A stretch of 5,735 nucleotides of DNA from the NCBI GenBank assembly GCA_003446975.1, contig DMAP01000161.1:1-5735 (forward strand). The letters are read 5' to 3'. The position numbers and the translations under genes were made by a program. Position 1 is the stretch's first letter, and every line of letters begins with the position of its first letter. Below are positions 1-5,059 of this stretch, piece by piece. This DNA is from Clostridiales bacterium (GTDB lineage Bacteria; Bacillota; Clostridia; Tissierellales; Dethiosulfatibacteraceae). The notes below the pieces were generated by a model, which was not told the origin of the DNA, ran no database searches, and saw only the letters and a program-made list of their open reading frames with translations.

Positions 1-40
1 TGTTTCAAACACCAACTGAACCAAAGAACCCTGTTGATAA
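1..40 (+). repeat. Right part of a dispersed structured repeat, cut by the window edge
   Basis: Bases 24-40 (AAGAACCCTGTTGATAA) recur exactly at 2571-2587 in the same orientation. Upstream similarity continues: GTTTCA at 2-7 matches 2551-2556, and the following CACC..AACC arm is related but not identical (10-22 against 2557-2569). At 2539-2569 this arm is the 3' side of a hairpin, so here the 5' side should lie just left of the window. The first bases, TGTTTCAAACA, already read as the tip of such a hairpin. Similarity stops after base 40. The next start codon is 62 bases downstream; at the second copy it is 63 bases. The repeat is seen directly; its nature (mobile element end, RNA leader or other) is unknown. 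Confidence 0.6.
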
Positions 41-66
41 CCATCCAACTATTGGAAGACGACTTC

Positions 67-85
67 ATCTACAACAATAGTAGAT
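67..85 (+). other. Small hairpin just before the GyrI-like gene's ribosome binding site
   Basis: ATCTAC (67-72) pairs perfectly with GTAGAT (80-85) around a seven-base loop. It ends five bases before GGAGG at 91-95. Two smaller inverted repeats lie just upstream: TCCAA/TTGGA at 44-48 and 52-56, and GAAG/CTTC at 55-58 and 63-66. No T-tract follows, so it is not a terminator. It could modulate translation of the GyrI-like gene, but a six-pair AT-rich stem may also be chance. Confidence 0.25.
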
Positions 86-101
86 TAAAAGGAGGATTTA
101 A

Positions 102-563
102 ATGAGTTACTTATTTCAAATTATTGAAACAGAATATCAACCTGTATTATCTGTGAGAACAACAACATCCATAGAAGAAATGCCCAAACTTGTAGGCTCG
201 GTTTTTAGTTCTATAGTCAGCTACATTATCGCAAAAGGTGAAGAACCTGTAGGACCGGCATTCATAGCATACAATAATATGGATATGCAGAATCTCAATG
301 TTGAAATAGGGTTTCCTTTACAGAATGCCATTGAAGGAGAGGGAGATATTGTATTGAGGTTTATCCCAGCTGGGAAAAAGGCGATAGGATTCCACAAAGG
401 CTCCTATGATAAAATTGGCCCGGTTTATGAGAAACTGCACACATGGCTTCAACAAAAAGGACATGAATCAACAGGTGTGGCTTATGAATACTACTACAAT
501 TCACCAGACGAGGTATCTGAAAGTGAGCTTTTGACAAAGATTGAGTTTGTTTTAAAAAAATGA
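102..563 (+). CDS. Stand-alone GyrI-like (AraC effector-binding type) small-molecule-binding protein
   Basis: A 153-residue protein that matches the GyrI-like/AraC effector-binding fold along its whole length, with no DNA-binding domain. The fold is two related alpha-beta halves, here about residues 4-75 and 82-152. Recognisable segments are GPAFIAYNN (51-59), VEIGFPL (67-73) and the family's closing block EYYYNSPDEV (129-138) followed by a TKIEFVLK-like last strand. Glu129 sits where family members often carry an acidic residue facing the ligand pocket. Family members bind hydrophobic or cationic small molecules or, like GyrI/SbmC, interact with gyrase; which applies here cannot be told. It is probably cytosolic, as no signal or membrane segment is seen. 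The ATG start has a strong GGAGG at 91-95, six bases upstream. It follows a structured repeat (1-40) and a small hairpin (67-85). The next gene is 94 bases away, so co-transcription is possible but not shown. Confidence 0.85.
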   Translation: MSYLFQIIETEYQPVLSVRTTTSIEEMPKLVGSVFSSIVSYIIAKGEEPVGPAFIAYNNMDMQNLNVEIGFPLQNAIEGEGDIVLRFIPAGKKAIGFHKGSYDKIGPVYEKLHTWLQQKGHESTGVAYEYYYNSPDEVSESELLTKIEFVLKK

Positions 564-657
564 GGATTATATCCACTTAACTGATCTATGAAGCATGTTT
601 TGTCCCAAAGAAGACAACAGATGAAACAGCATAAGGGATATATCTTAAAAGGATGGG

Positions 658-1329
658 ATGAGTATGGATTATGATAGTCTAAAGGAAATATTAAAATCAA
701 AGCCAGAGATTGACAACCTAGTGTCCGATGTCCTGAATGAGCCATCGATGATACTTGAATTGTTGGAAGTCATCAGAAGAGAGAAGAGCAGCATCAAATT
801 CACGTCCGCTAAAATCATCAGATTGGCCAGCGAAAGGAAACCTGAGTTGGTTTATCCCTATTTTGATAAGATTGCTGAGCTTTTGAAAAACAAGAATAGC
901 TTCATAAAGTGGGATGGCATTATCATATTGTCCAACCTAGCCGGAGTGGACAAGGATTCCAAATTTGATCTGATATATGATGATTATTTTGACCTGATTA
1001 AAGAATCCCAGATGGTAACCGCTGGAAACGTTATTGGAAATGCATGGAAGATTGTATTGGCAGTGCCGCGATACGAGGTGGACATTACCAAAAGGATTTT
1101 GACGGTACCGGATGTGGTTTACCTGTATAAAGGTGAACCGTCTTCCGAGTGCAACAATGTTGTATGCGGGCATGCGATAGACTGTCTTGATCAGTATTTT
1201 GATAGTTCAGGGTTAAAAGGCGACATCATTGAGTTCGTTGAAGCTCAACTAAAAAATACCAGAAAATCTGTCGTTAAAAAAGCGGAGAGGTTTTTGAAGA
1301 AACATTCGGTTAGGACAATAAATAGATGA
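658..1329 (+). CDS. HEAT/armadillo-like alpha-solenoid protein
   Basis: A 223-residue, almost wholly helical, soluble protein resembling HEAT- or armadillo-type repeat proteins. Amphipathic helix pairs can be followed at about residues 28-62, 64-96, 100-138 and 160-185, with a basic C-terminal helix (about 188-215). The clearest HEAT-like unit is the segment around IIRLASERKPELVYPYFDKI (53-72), with a Pro between two helices and buried Leu/Ile positions; the next unit runs through IKWDGIIILSNLAG (83-96). Such folds are protein-interaction scaffolds, and some Clostridial members are annotated only as HEAT-repeat proteins; no catalytic motif is seen. I chose ATG 658 because AAAAGG lies five bases upstream; ATG 664 would have a poorer spacing of eleven. 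Arginine codons are nearly all AGA/AGG (9 of 10). The CPBP protease gene starts only 45 bases after the stop, which suggests one transcript. The partner protein is unknown. Confidence 0.75.
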   Translation: MSMDYDSLKEILKSKPEIDNLVSDVLNEPSMILELLEVIRREKSSIKFTSAKIIRLASERKPELVYPYFDKIAELLKNKNSFIKWDGIIILSNLAGVDKDSKFDLIYDDYFDLIKESQMVTAGNVIGNAWKIVLAVPRYEVDITKRILTVPDVVYLYKGEPSSECNNVVCGHAIDCLDQYFDSSGLKGDIIEFVEAQLKNTRKSVVKKAERFLKKHSVRTINR

Positions 1330-1374
1330 TGGAAGCTTGGTCTGTAGGGTTCTGTTTCAGTGGAGGTGAAGTAG

Positions 1375-2223
1375 ATGAAAAAAAACATTGTTACTGCGGT
1401 TGAGTTTCTTGTTCTATTGATGATTGGCATATGTGTTTTTGTTGTGTTCAGCCATATGAGACCGGTTTTGAATCGAAATGCTGATATTGTTGGGCGTTTT
1501 TTGCTATCGGTATTGCTTTTGGTTTCTGCTTTGTTGGCACGTCGCACCAACAATCACAAGAAGTATTGGAAAATCCTATTTGCCTTTTTTATTGCTATTT
1601 TGACAATATCTGTTGATTATTACACACCATCAAGCAGATTGCTGATTCCATTTTCGCAAAACCACCTACAGACGCCTGCCGGGATTGCATTGGATAAACT
1701 TGGCAGCAGCATTATTATAATCGGGGGAATTGTTGTACTGACAATAATTTCAGGAGAGAAACTTTCATCTCTTTTTTTATACGACGGAAACGTCAGAGAA
1801 TCTTTAAAGATAGGTACAGTGGCTTTCTCAATAGTAGCATTCGGGTCTGTTTTAATTGCGAAACTCTTTGGTGCGCAAGATCTTAGTTTGGAAAGGATCA
1901 TACCTTGGCTACCATGGATCTTGATTTTTATTGCTGGCAATGCCTTGAATGAAGAGCTTTTATTTCGGGGATTGTTTTTCAAAAAGCTTGAACCGGTACT
2001 GGGTGGGTTTTTATCAAACCTTGTTGTTGCCATACCATTTGTTCTGCATCATACAGGCGTCACTTACACAAACGATGTGTTTATGTTCCTTTCCTATCTG
2101 CTTCCCCTTTCCCTTTTATGGGGTTATATCACTCAGAAGACTGGAAGTTTGTGGGGAGCTGTTTTGTTTCATGCCGGTACAGATATTCCTGTTGTGCTGG
2201 TTATTTTCTCAAAACTGGCATAG
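1375..2223 (+). CDS. CPBP family intramembrane metalloprotease
   Basis: A 282-residue membrane protein with the three motifs of the CPBP (CAAX protease and bacteriocin-processing, 'Abi') family. Motif 1 is EELLFRG at 193-199 (Glu193, Glu194, Arg198). Motif 2 is FVLHH at 222-226 (Phe222, His226). Motif 3 is HAGTD at 266-270, His-x-x-x-Asp, an accepted variant of His-x-x-x-Asn. About nine hydrophobic segments are visible, near residues 5-25, 39-55, 64-83, 109-127, 146-166, 178-192, 208-224, 235-251 and 259-279, with the motifs in the last four. Members are membrane glutamic/metalloproteases that cleave prenylated proteins or peptides; several sit in bacteriocin loci as processing or immunity factors, but no bacteriocin precursor is visible here. 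The start is supported by GGAGGTGA at 1362-1369, five bases before ATG. All key residues are present, so it is probably active. It is likely co-transcribed with the HEAT-like gene 45 bases upstream. Confidence 0.9.
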   Translation: MKKNIVTAVEFLVLLMIGICVFVVFSHMRPVLNRNADIVGRFLLSVLLLVSALLARRTNNHKKYWKILFAFFIAILTISVDYYTPSSRLLIPFSQNHLQTPAGIALDKLGSSIIIIGGIVVLTIISGEKLSSLFLYDGNVRESLKIGTVAFSIVAFGSVLIAKLFGAQDLSLERIIPWLPWILIFIAGNALNEELLFRGLFFKKLEPVLGGFLSNLVVAIPFVLHHTGVTYTNDVFMFLSYLLPLSLLWGYITQKTGSLWGAVLFHAGTDIPVVLVIFSKLA

Positions 2224-2331
2224 CCTAATTGATGGACTTATACGATTTGTTCAGCAGTTACATAATGATCAAGAAAATCATTGAAAAAAAATAATAAATT
2301 CTATTAATGCTCTATCATAAAGCAAATGTAA

Positions 2332-2360
2332 TTGAAAGTCTAAAGATAATTAGGTATAAT
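2332..2360 (+). promoter_or_regulatory. Near-consensus sigma-A/sigma-70 promoter
   Basis: TTGAAA (2332-2337, 5 of 6 to TTGACA) and a perfect TATAAT (2355-2360) are separated by 17 bases, the best promoter match I found in the window. Transcription would begin near 2367. No intact gene follows directly: the transcript would enter a terminator-like hairpin at 2424-2467, then the nested palindrome, and reach the DUF2809 remnant about 280 bases downstream. It could drive a short RNA of roughly 95-100 bases or a long structured leader. Activity is inferred from the motifs only. Confidence 0.6.
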
Positions 2361-2423
2361 TTCTTTAGAATCATGCAAGGATATCAAAAAGAGCATTTCA
2401 AATTGAGACTTATTCAATTGATA

Positions 2424-2467
2424 AGGGCAGGACGACACTTTGAAAAGTATTCGCCCTGTTTTATTTA
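2424..2467 (+). terminator. Possible rho-independent terminator or attenuator
   Basis: AGGGC (2424-2428) pairs with GCCCT (2453-2457). An inner stem, ACTT (2437-2440) with AAGT (2445-2448), closes a TGAA loop, and an internal loop separates the two stems. The 3' side is followed directly by the T-rich stretch GTTTTATTT (2459-2467). Order and T-tract fit + strand termination, but the internal loop weakens the stem. It could end a short RNA from the promoter at 2332-2360, end read-through from the CPBP gene, or act as an attenuator. Confidence 0.4.
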
Positions 2468-2515
2468 TCCGATGACTAACTGTGCTAAGACTCCCACTTC
2501 TGTCCGATGACTAAC
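2468..2515 (+). repeat. Pair of 13-base direct repeats
   Basis: TCCGATGACTAAC occurs at 2468-2480 and exactly again at 2503-2515, a period of 35 bases. The first copy follows the terminator-like hairpin. The second lies inside the nested palindrome and touches the first 18-base repeat (2516-2533). Two copies are too few for a CRISPR array. The arrangement looks like local duplication or the scar of an insertion within the structured element. Confidence 0.6.
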
Positions 2516-2602
2516 AGTCCCTGGATAACGGTTTCTAAGGTTTAGATGGTGTTTCACACCACCTTAACCCAAGAACCCTGTTGATAAGTGGGAGATAAGC
2601 AC
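2482..2602 (+). other. Nested palindrome able to fold into a long hairpin (candidate structured RNA or element end)
   Basis: The outermost arms are GTGCT (2482-2486) with AGCAC (2598-2602). Next is a perfect nine-base stem, CTCCCACTT (2491-2499) with AAGTGGGAG (2586-2594). An imperfect stem follows, AACGGTTTCT (about 2527-2536) with AGAACCCTGTT (about 2572-2582). At the centre is a 14-base hairpin (2539-2552 with 2556-2569, two mismatches) closed by the loop TTC. The right half from GTTTCA to GTTGATAA is shared with the window start. Known structured candidates include right ends of IS200/IS605 elements and their omega RNAs, but no tnpB is present and I cannot match it to a named family. Confidence 0.5.
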
Positions 2603-2625
2603 CGTAGAGTCCCTGGATAACGGTT
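2516..2625 (+). repeat. Pair of 18-base direct repeats flanking the central hairpin
   Basis: AGTCCCTGGATAACGGTT occurs at 2516-2533 and exactly again at 2608-2625, 92 bases apart. Shorter relatives, CCCTGTTGATAA, lie at 2576-2587 and near the window start at 29-40; they differ mainly by two extra T's. The motif therefore appears four times, always on the same strand. The second 18-base copy ends 15 bases before the GGAGG of the DUF2809 remnant. Function is unknown. Confidence 0.65.
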
Positions 2626-2649
2626 GGTTTCACTTTTACTGGAGGTTTG

Positions 2650-2825
2650 ATGAGAATTAAGCGCAGCAGAATAATTTATGGTGTTTTAATTTTACTTACT
2701 ATAATTTTGGGTTTTTATGGAGTGATTTGATTTGTTATACTATCGGTATTCTAATTGGTGTGCTAATTGAGAAATTTCTGTGGAATATTATGTATTGTAA
2801 CCGACAGAGAAGCGATGCTAATTAG
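2650..2825 (+). pseudogene. DUF2809 family membrane protein, internal-deletion remnant
   Basis: A strong GGAGG (2641-2645) precedes ATG 2650 by four bases. The open frame encodes only 26 residues, MRIKRSRIIYGVLILLTIIL then GFYGVI, ending at TGA 2728-2730. This looks like the start of a DUF2809 protein: a basic stretch, then the first membrane helix. In another frame, from 2709 to the TAG at 2823-2825, 38 residues begin GFLWSDLICYTIGILIGVLI, which resembles the usual C-terminal signature of the same family (Gly-x-x-Phe-x-Trp-x-Asp-Leu, then Tyr-Thr-x-Gly-Ile). Full members are roughly 120-140 residues, so about 70-80 from the middle are missing. The join falls on GGGTTTTTATGG (2709-2720), which reads sensibly in both frames, as expected from a deletion between short matching sequences. 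The family's function is unknown to me. A 26-residue membrane peptide could still be made, but I judge this a dead gene. The family call is from memory of the motifs. Confidence 0.65.
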
Positions 2826-2923
2826 TGTTTAAATTATCATACATGATGACACTAGAAAACCCTTATGAATGTCAATAGATACTTTTTAATAGAAGAATAA
2901 TTAAAACATCAGGAGGTTTGCAA

Positions 2924-3988
2924 ATGTATTCACCTTTTACACTGAACATAAGCCCCATGGAGCGATTGTTCCTTATCAATTTTGAGAAAGATCCGGACGA
3001 AATCTACATTGGCTTTGAGCCACAGTGGTTTGATGATGCTTCCTATGGTACAGGTTTAAGAATTATTGCCTGGCGTAAGGATGGCTATATTGATGTGTAC
3101 CAGCAACCTGGTTTGACCATTGAGAAAAGACTAGACGTGGCAGCAAAGGGACTAGCTGATACCATAATAAGTCCTTTGGACAGTTCACGATTTAATGTCA
3201 CTAAAAGCGGTATTGATGTGGCTTTTGCTTTTGAGGATAAAGTTGGTCGCAAAGTGGTAGTTGAGATTGTGGAAAAAAATCATAAGCCAACCAATCCTTT
3301 TTCTCTATTAGCGCCTGTGGGAAGCTCCTCAGCCAATCCCTCATATTTACCGGTCTATATGATGTTTAGATTCGATTTTGTCCGTAGGAGCAATACTGAC
3401 GTAACTATTCGCATTAACGGTCGCAACCATAAAGCAGATACCTTCCCATTTCCACTGAATGGCTCTCGTATATACTTCATGCGCTACAGTGATGATACAT
3501 TTCTGGTGGATTGGTGTCCGGCACAGTCATCACATGCTCTTGAGTTGCTGAGAGGGGAAGGAAACAAGCTTTACAGCCAGAATGACACTCTATATGAGCT
3601 CATAGAGCATCAAAACTCCCTAGCCTTTGCACGCATGAGCACAAACCGTAAAAGCCATAACTTTACAGCGGAGTTTATCCCACCCTTCCCAGAGGTCACC
3701 CACATCGCGGATCATACATCCTTTTGCGGTGAATTTGTCCTAGGTTCGGATGAGTCAGCAGGAGTGATCAGAGGTATTTATGAGGTTGCTCGCAATGGAG
3801 AAGAGGTTGAAGTGATCCTAAACCCCAGCGGTGGATGGGAACCACGTCCCAAGACTCATTTCCTGAAGTTCCTGTTTAGCTTTGTCAAGATCTTCCGCCA
3901 ATGGCCAAAAACGTATCTATGGACAGCTAAAATCATGCTTAATGAAGATACTCCACCCATAATGGAATCCAGGTGGACGAGGATTTAA
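2924..3988 (+). CDS. Uncharacterised 354-residue protein, beta-rich, no recognised domain
   Basis: I do not recognise this protein. It is 354 residues with no signal peptide and no clear membrane helix. It looks beta-rich, with many alternating hydrophobic stretches such as IYIGFEPQW (27-35), VDVAF-like and KVVVEIVE segments (98-117), VTIRINGR (160-167) and EVEVILNPSGGW (294-305). Aromatic residues are frequent. A conserved-looking patch is NPFSLLAPVGSS (124-135), then SRIYFMRYSDDTFLVDW (181-197). A short hydrophobic aromatic stretch (312-333) near the C terminus is amphipathic rather than a convincing membrane helix. A calycin or lipocalin-like fold is a guess only. The start is ATG 2924, seven bases after AGGAGG (2911-2916); an in-frame TTG at 2918 would sit against that site and is rejected. 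Arginine codons are mostly CGN (14 of 22), unlike the HEAT-like gene (1 of 10), which hints at a different origin. It starts 98 bases after the DUF2809 remnant, and a GNAT gene follows after 42 bases. Confidence 0.85.
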   Translation: MYSPFTLNISPMERLFLINFEKDPDEIYIGFEPQWFDDASYGTGLRIIAWRKDGYIDVYQQPGLTIEKRLDVAAKGLADTIISPLDSSRFNVTKSGIDVAFAFEDKVGRKVVVEIVEKNHKPTNPFSLLAPVGSSSANPSYLPVYMMFRFDFVRRSNTDVTIRINGRNHKADTFPFPLNGSRIYFMRYSDDTFLVDWCPAQSSHALELLRGEGNKLYSQNDTLYELIEHQNSLAFARMSTNRKSHNFTAEFIPPFPEVTHIADHTSFCGEFVLGSDESAGVIRGIYEVARNGEEVEVILNPSGGWEPRPKTHFLKFLFSFVKIFRQWPKTYLWTAKIMLNEDTPPIMESRWTRI

Positions 3989-4030
3989 TAAGAGGTGTAG
4001 AGAATAAAAACTTAAGAAGGAGAGTACATA

Positions 4031-4465
4031 ATGATAAAGAACTTTCAGACAAGTGATTTGAGAGAATGTGCAGAAATTATGATGTCAGTATATAACAATG
4101 AGCATTGGCAATGTAGTTGGACCCTGGAAACAGCTACAGGTTACTTGCGTGATTATTACGACAGTAAAAAATTTGTTGGATATACGTTATGGATAGATGA
4201 GGAAATTAAAGGCGCTATATTCTGTCATGAGAAGATCTGGTGGAATAACAATGAGGTTTTCGTTGATGAGATGTTTATATCTCCTGAACTTCAAAGGCGG
4301 GGATATGGGACAGAACTTATCAATGTTGTAGAAAAATATGCAAAAGAGCATGACTTAGCAGGCTTGACATTGTCAACAAACCGTTTTACACCAGCACCTA
4401 GCTTCTATAGAAAAAATGATTTCTCAGATGCGGAACACGTGCTATTTATGCACAAAGAGATTTAA
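4031..4465 (+). CDS. GNAT family N-acetyltransferase (AAC(6')-like subgroup)
   Basis: A 144-residue single-domain GNAT enzyme, which transfers the acetyl group of acetyl-CoA to an amine in the cytosol. The N-terminal helical region (about 5-47) contains HWQCSWTLETATGYL (25-39), a pattern I associate with AAC(6')-like members. Motif A is VDEMFISP (76-83) followed by the acetyl-CoA pyrophosphate loop QRRGYG (88-93), fitting Gln/Arg-x-x-Gly-x-Gly/Ala. Motif B contains LSTNR (117-121) and FYRKNDF (125-131), with Tyr126 in the position of the usual general-acid tyrosine; most relatives have Asn-Gly rather than Asn-Asp here. The length is normal and the gene looks intact. The substrate cannot be read from the sequence; aminoglycoside modification is possible but not supported by specific residues. 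AAGGAG at 4017-4022 lies eight bases before the ATG. The next acetyltransferase starts 34 bases downstream, so the two probably share a transcript. Confidence 0.88.
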   Translation: MIKNFQTSDLRECAEIMMSVYNNEHWQCSWTLETATGYLRDYYDSKKFVGYTLWIDEEIKGAIFCHEKIWWNNNEVFVDEMFISPELQRRGYGTELINVVEKYAKEHDLAGLTLSTNRFTPAPSFYRKNDFSDAEHVLFMHKEI

Positions 4466-4499
4466 TGATAAATATATTTTATTTGACCGAGGTGAACTC

Positions 4500-4946
4500 A
4501 TGAATGTTACATTAAAGAGAATTGATGCTAGCAACTTTATTGACTGCTTCAATCTAAAGCTTGCAAATGGACAGGAAGCATTTGTTTCGCACCCGATTCG
4601 AAGTCTTGCACAGGCATATGTTTACTACAACCAATGCATACCTTTTGGCATATATTACGAAGACTTCATGGTTGGCTATGTCATGGTCCTATATGATTAT
4701 GATGAAGAAGAATATCATATTTGGCACATGATGATTGATGAAAAGTATCAAGGCAAGGGCTATGGTAAAGCGGCGATGCATAAATGCCTTGAATTCATCG
4801 CTACAAAACCTTTCGGAAATTCGAACAGAGTAGTTTTGACATGTGATGAAATGAATGGCAAGGCAATTGGGCTTTATAGAAGCTTAGGGTTTGTTCCAAC
4901 CGGAAGTGTAGATGAGGATGAAATCGAACTATCGCTGACGATTTAA
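4500..4946 (+). CDS. GNAT family N-acetyltransferase, Blt/diamine-acetyltransferase-like
   Basis: A 148-residue GNAT enzyme of the group that includes Bacillus Blt and other spermidine/spermine or diamine acetyltransferases. Support comes from the N-terminal run LANGQEAFVSHPIRSLAQAY (22-41), then PFGIYYEDFMVGYVM (48-62), a mobile acidic stretch DYDEEE (66-71), and motif A, IWHMMIDEKYQGKGYG (74-89), with the acetyl-CoA loop Gln84-Gly-Lys-Gly-Tyr-Gly89. LYRSLGF (125-131) places Tyr126 as the likely general acid, and NGKAIGLY (119-126) fits the usual Asn-x-x-Ala-x-x-Leu-Tyr. The probable role is acetylating polyamines or other small amines in the cytosol; the exact substrate is inferred. I chose ATG 4500 because GAGGTGA (4489-4495) lies four bases upstream. 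An in-frame ATG at 4416 lies inside the preceding gene, lacks a ribosome binding site and would add 28 residues not typical of the fold. It follows another GNAT of a different subgroup by 34 bases, probably in one operon. Confidence 0.88.
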   Translation: MNVTLKRIDASNFIDCFNLKLANGQEAFVSHPIRSLAQAYVYYNQCIPFGIYYEDFMVGYVMVLYDYDEEEYHIWHMMIDEKYQGKGYGKAAMHKCLEFIATKPFGNSNRVVLTCDEMNGKAIGLYRSLGFVPTGSVDEDEIELSLTI

Positions 4947-5059
4947 CATTGTCAAAGAAAGTCCTAACTAATGGGAACAAAACTACATTTTTTCAGTCCA
5001 ATTGAAAATAGAGTTTTGACCATTGAGTAAAAAAACTAGTATGGTGGGAGAGGTTTATC

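Larger units (their letters stand above)
2224..2649. other. Structured intergenic region without an intact gene
   Basis: About 425 bases lie between the CPBP gene and the DUF2809 remnant. I see nothing coding in 2224-2331, which is AT-rich and contains a weak hairpin (2264-2269 with 2277-2282) followed by an A-tract. Then come a strong promoter (2332-2360), a terminator-like hairpin (2424-2467), a pair of 13-base repeats (2468-2480 and 2503-2515), a nested palindrome (2482-2602) and a pair of 18-base repeats (2516-2533 and 2608-2625). The one longer open frame (2307-2510) has no ribosome binding site and runs through the promoter and hairpin, so I do not call it a gene. Confidence 0.7.

Noticed and set aside
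2264..2290. Hairpin AATGAT/ATCATT after the CPBP gene as a terminator
   Set aside because: It is followed by an A-tract, not a T-tract, on the + strand, and the stem is only six AT-rich pairs.
2307..2510. 67-residue open frame on the + strand
   Set aside because: It has no ribosome binding site, and it runs through a near-consensus promoter, a terminator-like hairpin and a direct repeat. The protein has no recognisable domain.
1..2625. Integron attC sites or a gene-cassette array, suggested by repeats bordering a set of unrelated same-strand genes
   Set aside because: The repeat ends do not fit the attC core consensus (GTTRRRY and RYYYAAC), the flanking repeats are direct rather than inverted, three genes lie between copies, and no integrase is seen.
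2468..2625. Short CRISPR array
   Set aside because: Only two copies of each of two different short repeats, with uneven spacing and no cas genes.
2482..2625. Known riboswitch or T-box leader
   Set aside because: I found no T-box sequence and no SAM or c-di-GMP riboswitch core; the downstream frame is a broken gene.
2823..2854. Inverted repeat TAGTGT/ACACTA with an inner ATCAT/ATGAT as a terminator after the DUF2809 remnant
   Set aside because: There is no T-tract after it, and the stem is short, AT-rich and closed by a loop too tight to be convincing.
2918..2926. TTG start codon two codons before ATG 2924
   Set aside because: TTG lies one base after AGGAGG, too close for initiation; ATG 2924 has a spacing of seven.
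4416..4502. Earlier start for the second GNAT
   Set aside because: It lies inside the first GNAT gene in another frame with no ribosome binding site, and the extra residues do not fit the domain.
5016..5045. TTGACC and TATGGT as a promoter for the DUF3784 gene
   Set aside because: The -10 match is only 4 of 6, and the start of transcription would fall within the ribosome binding site.
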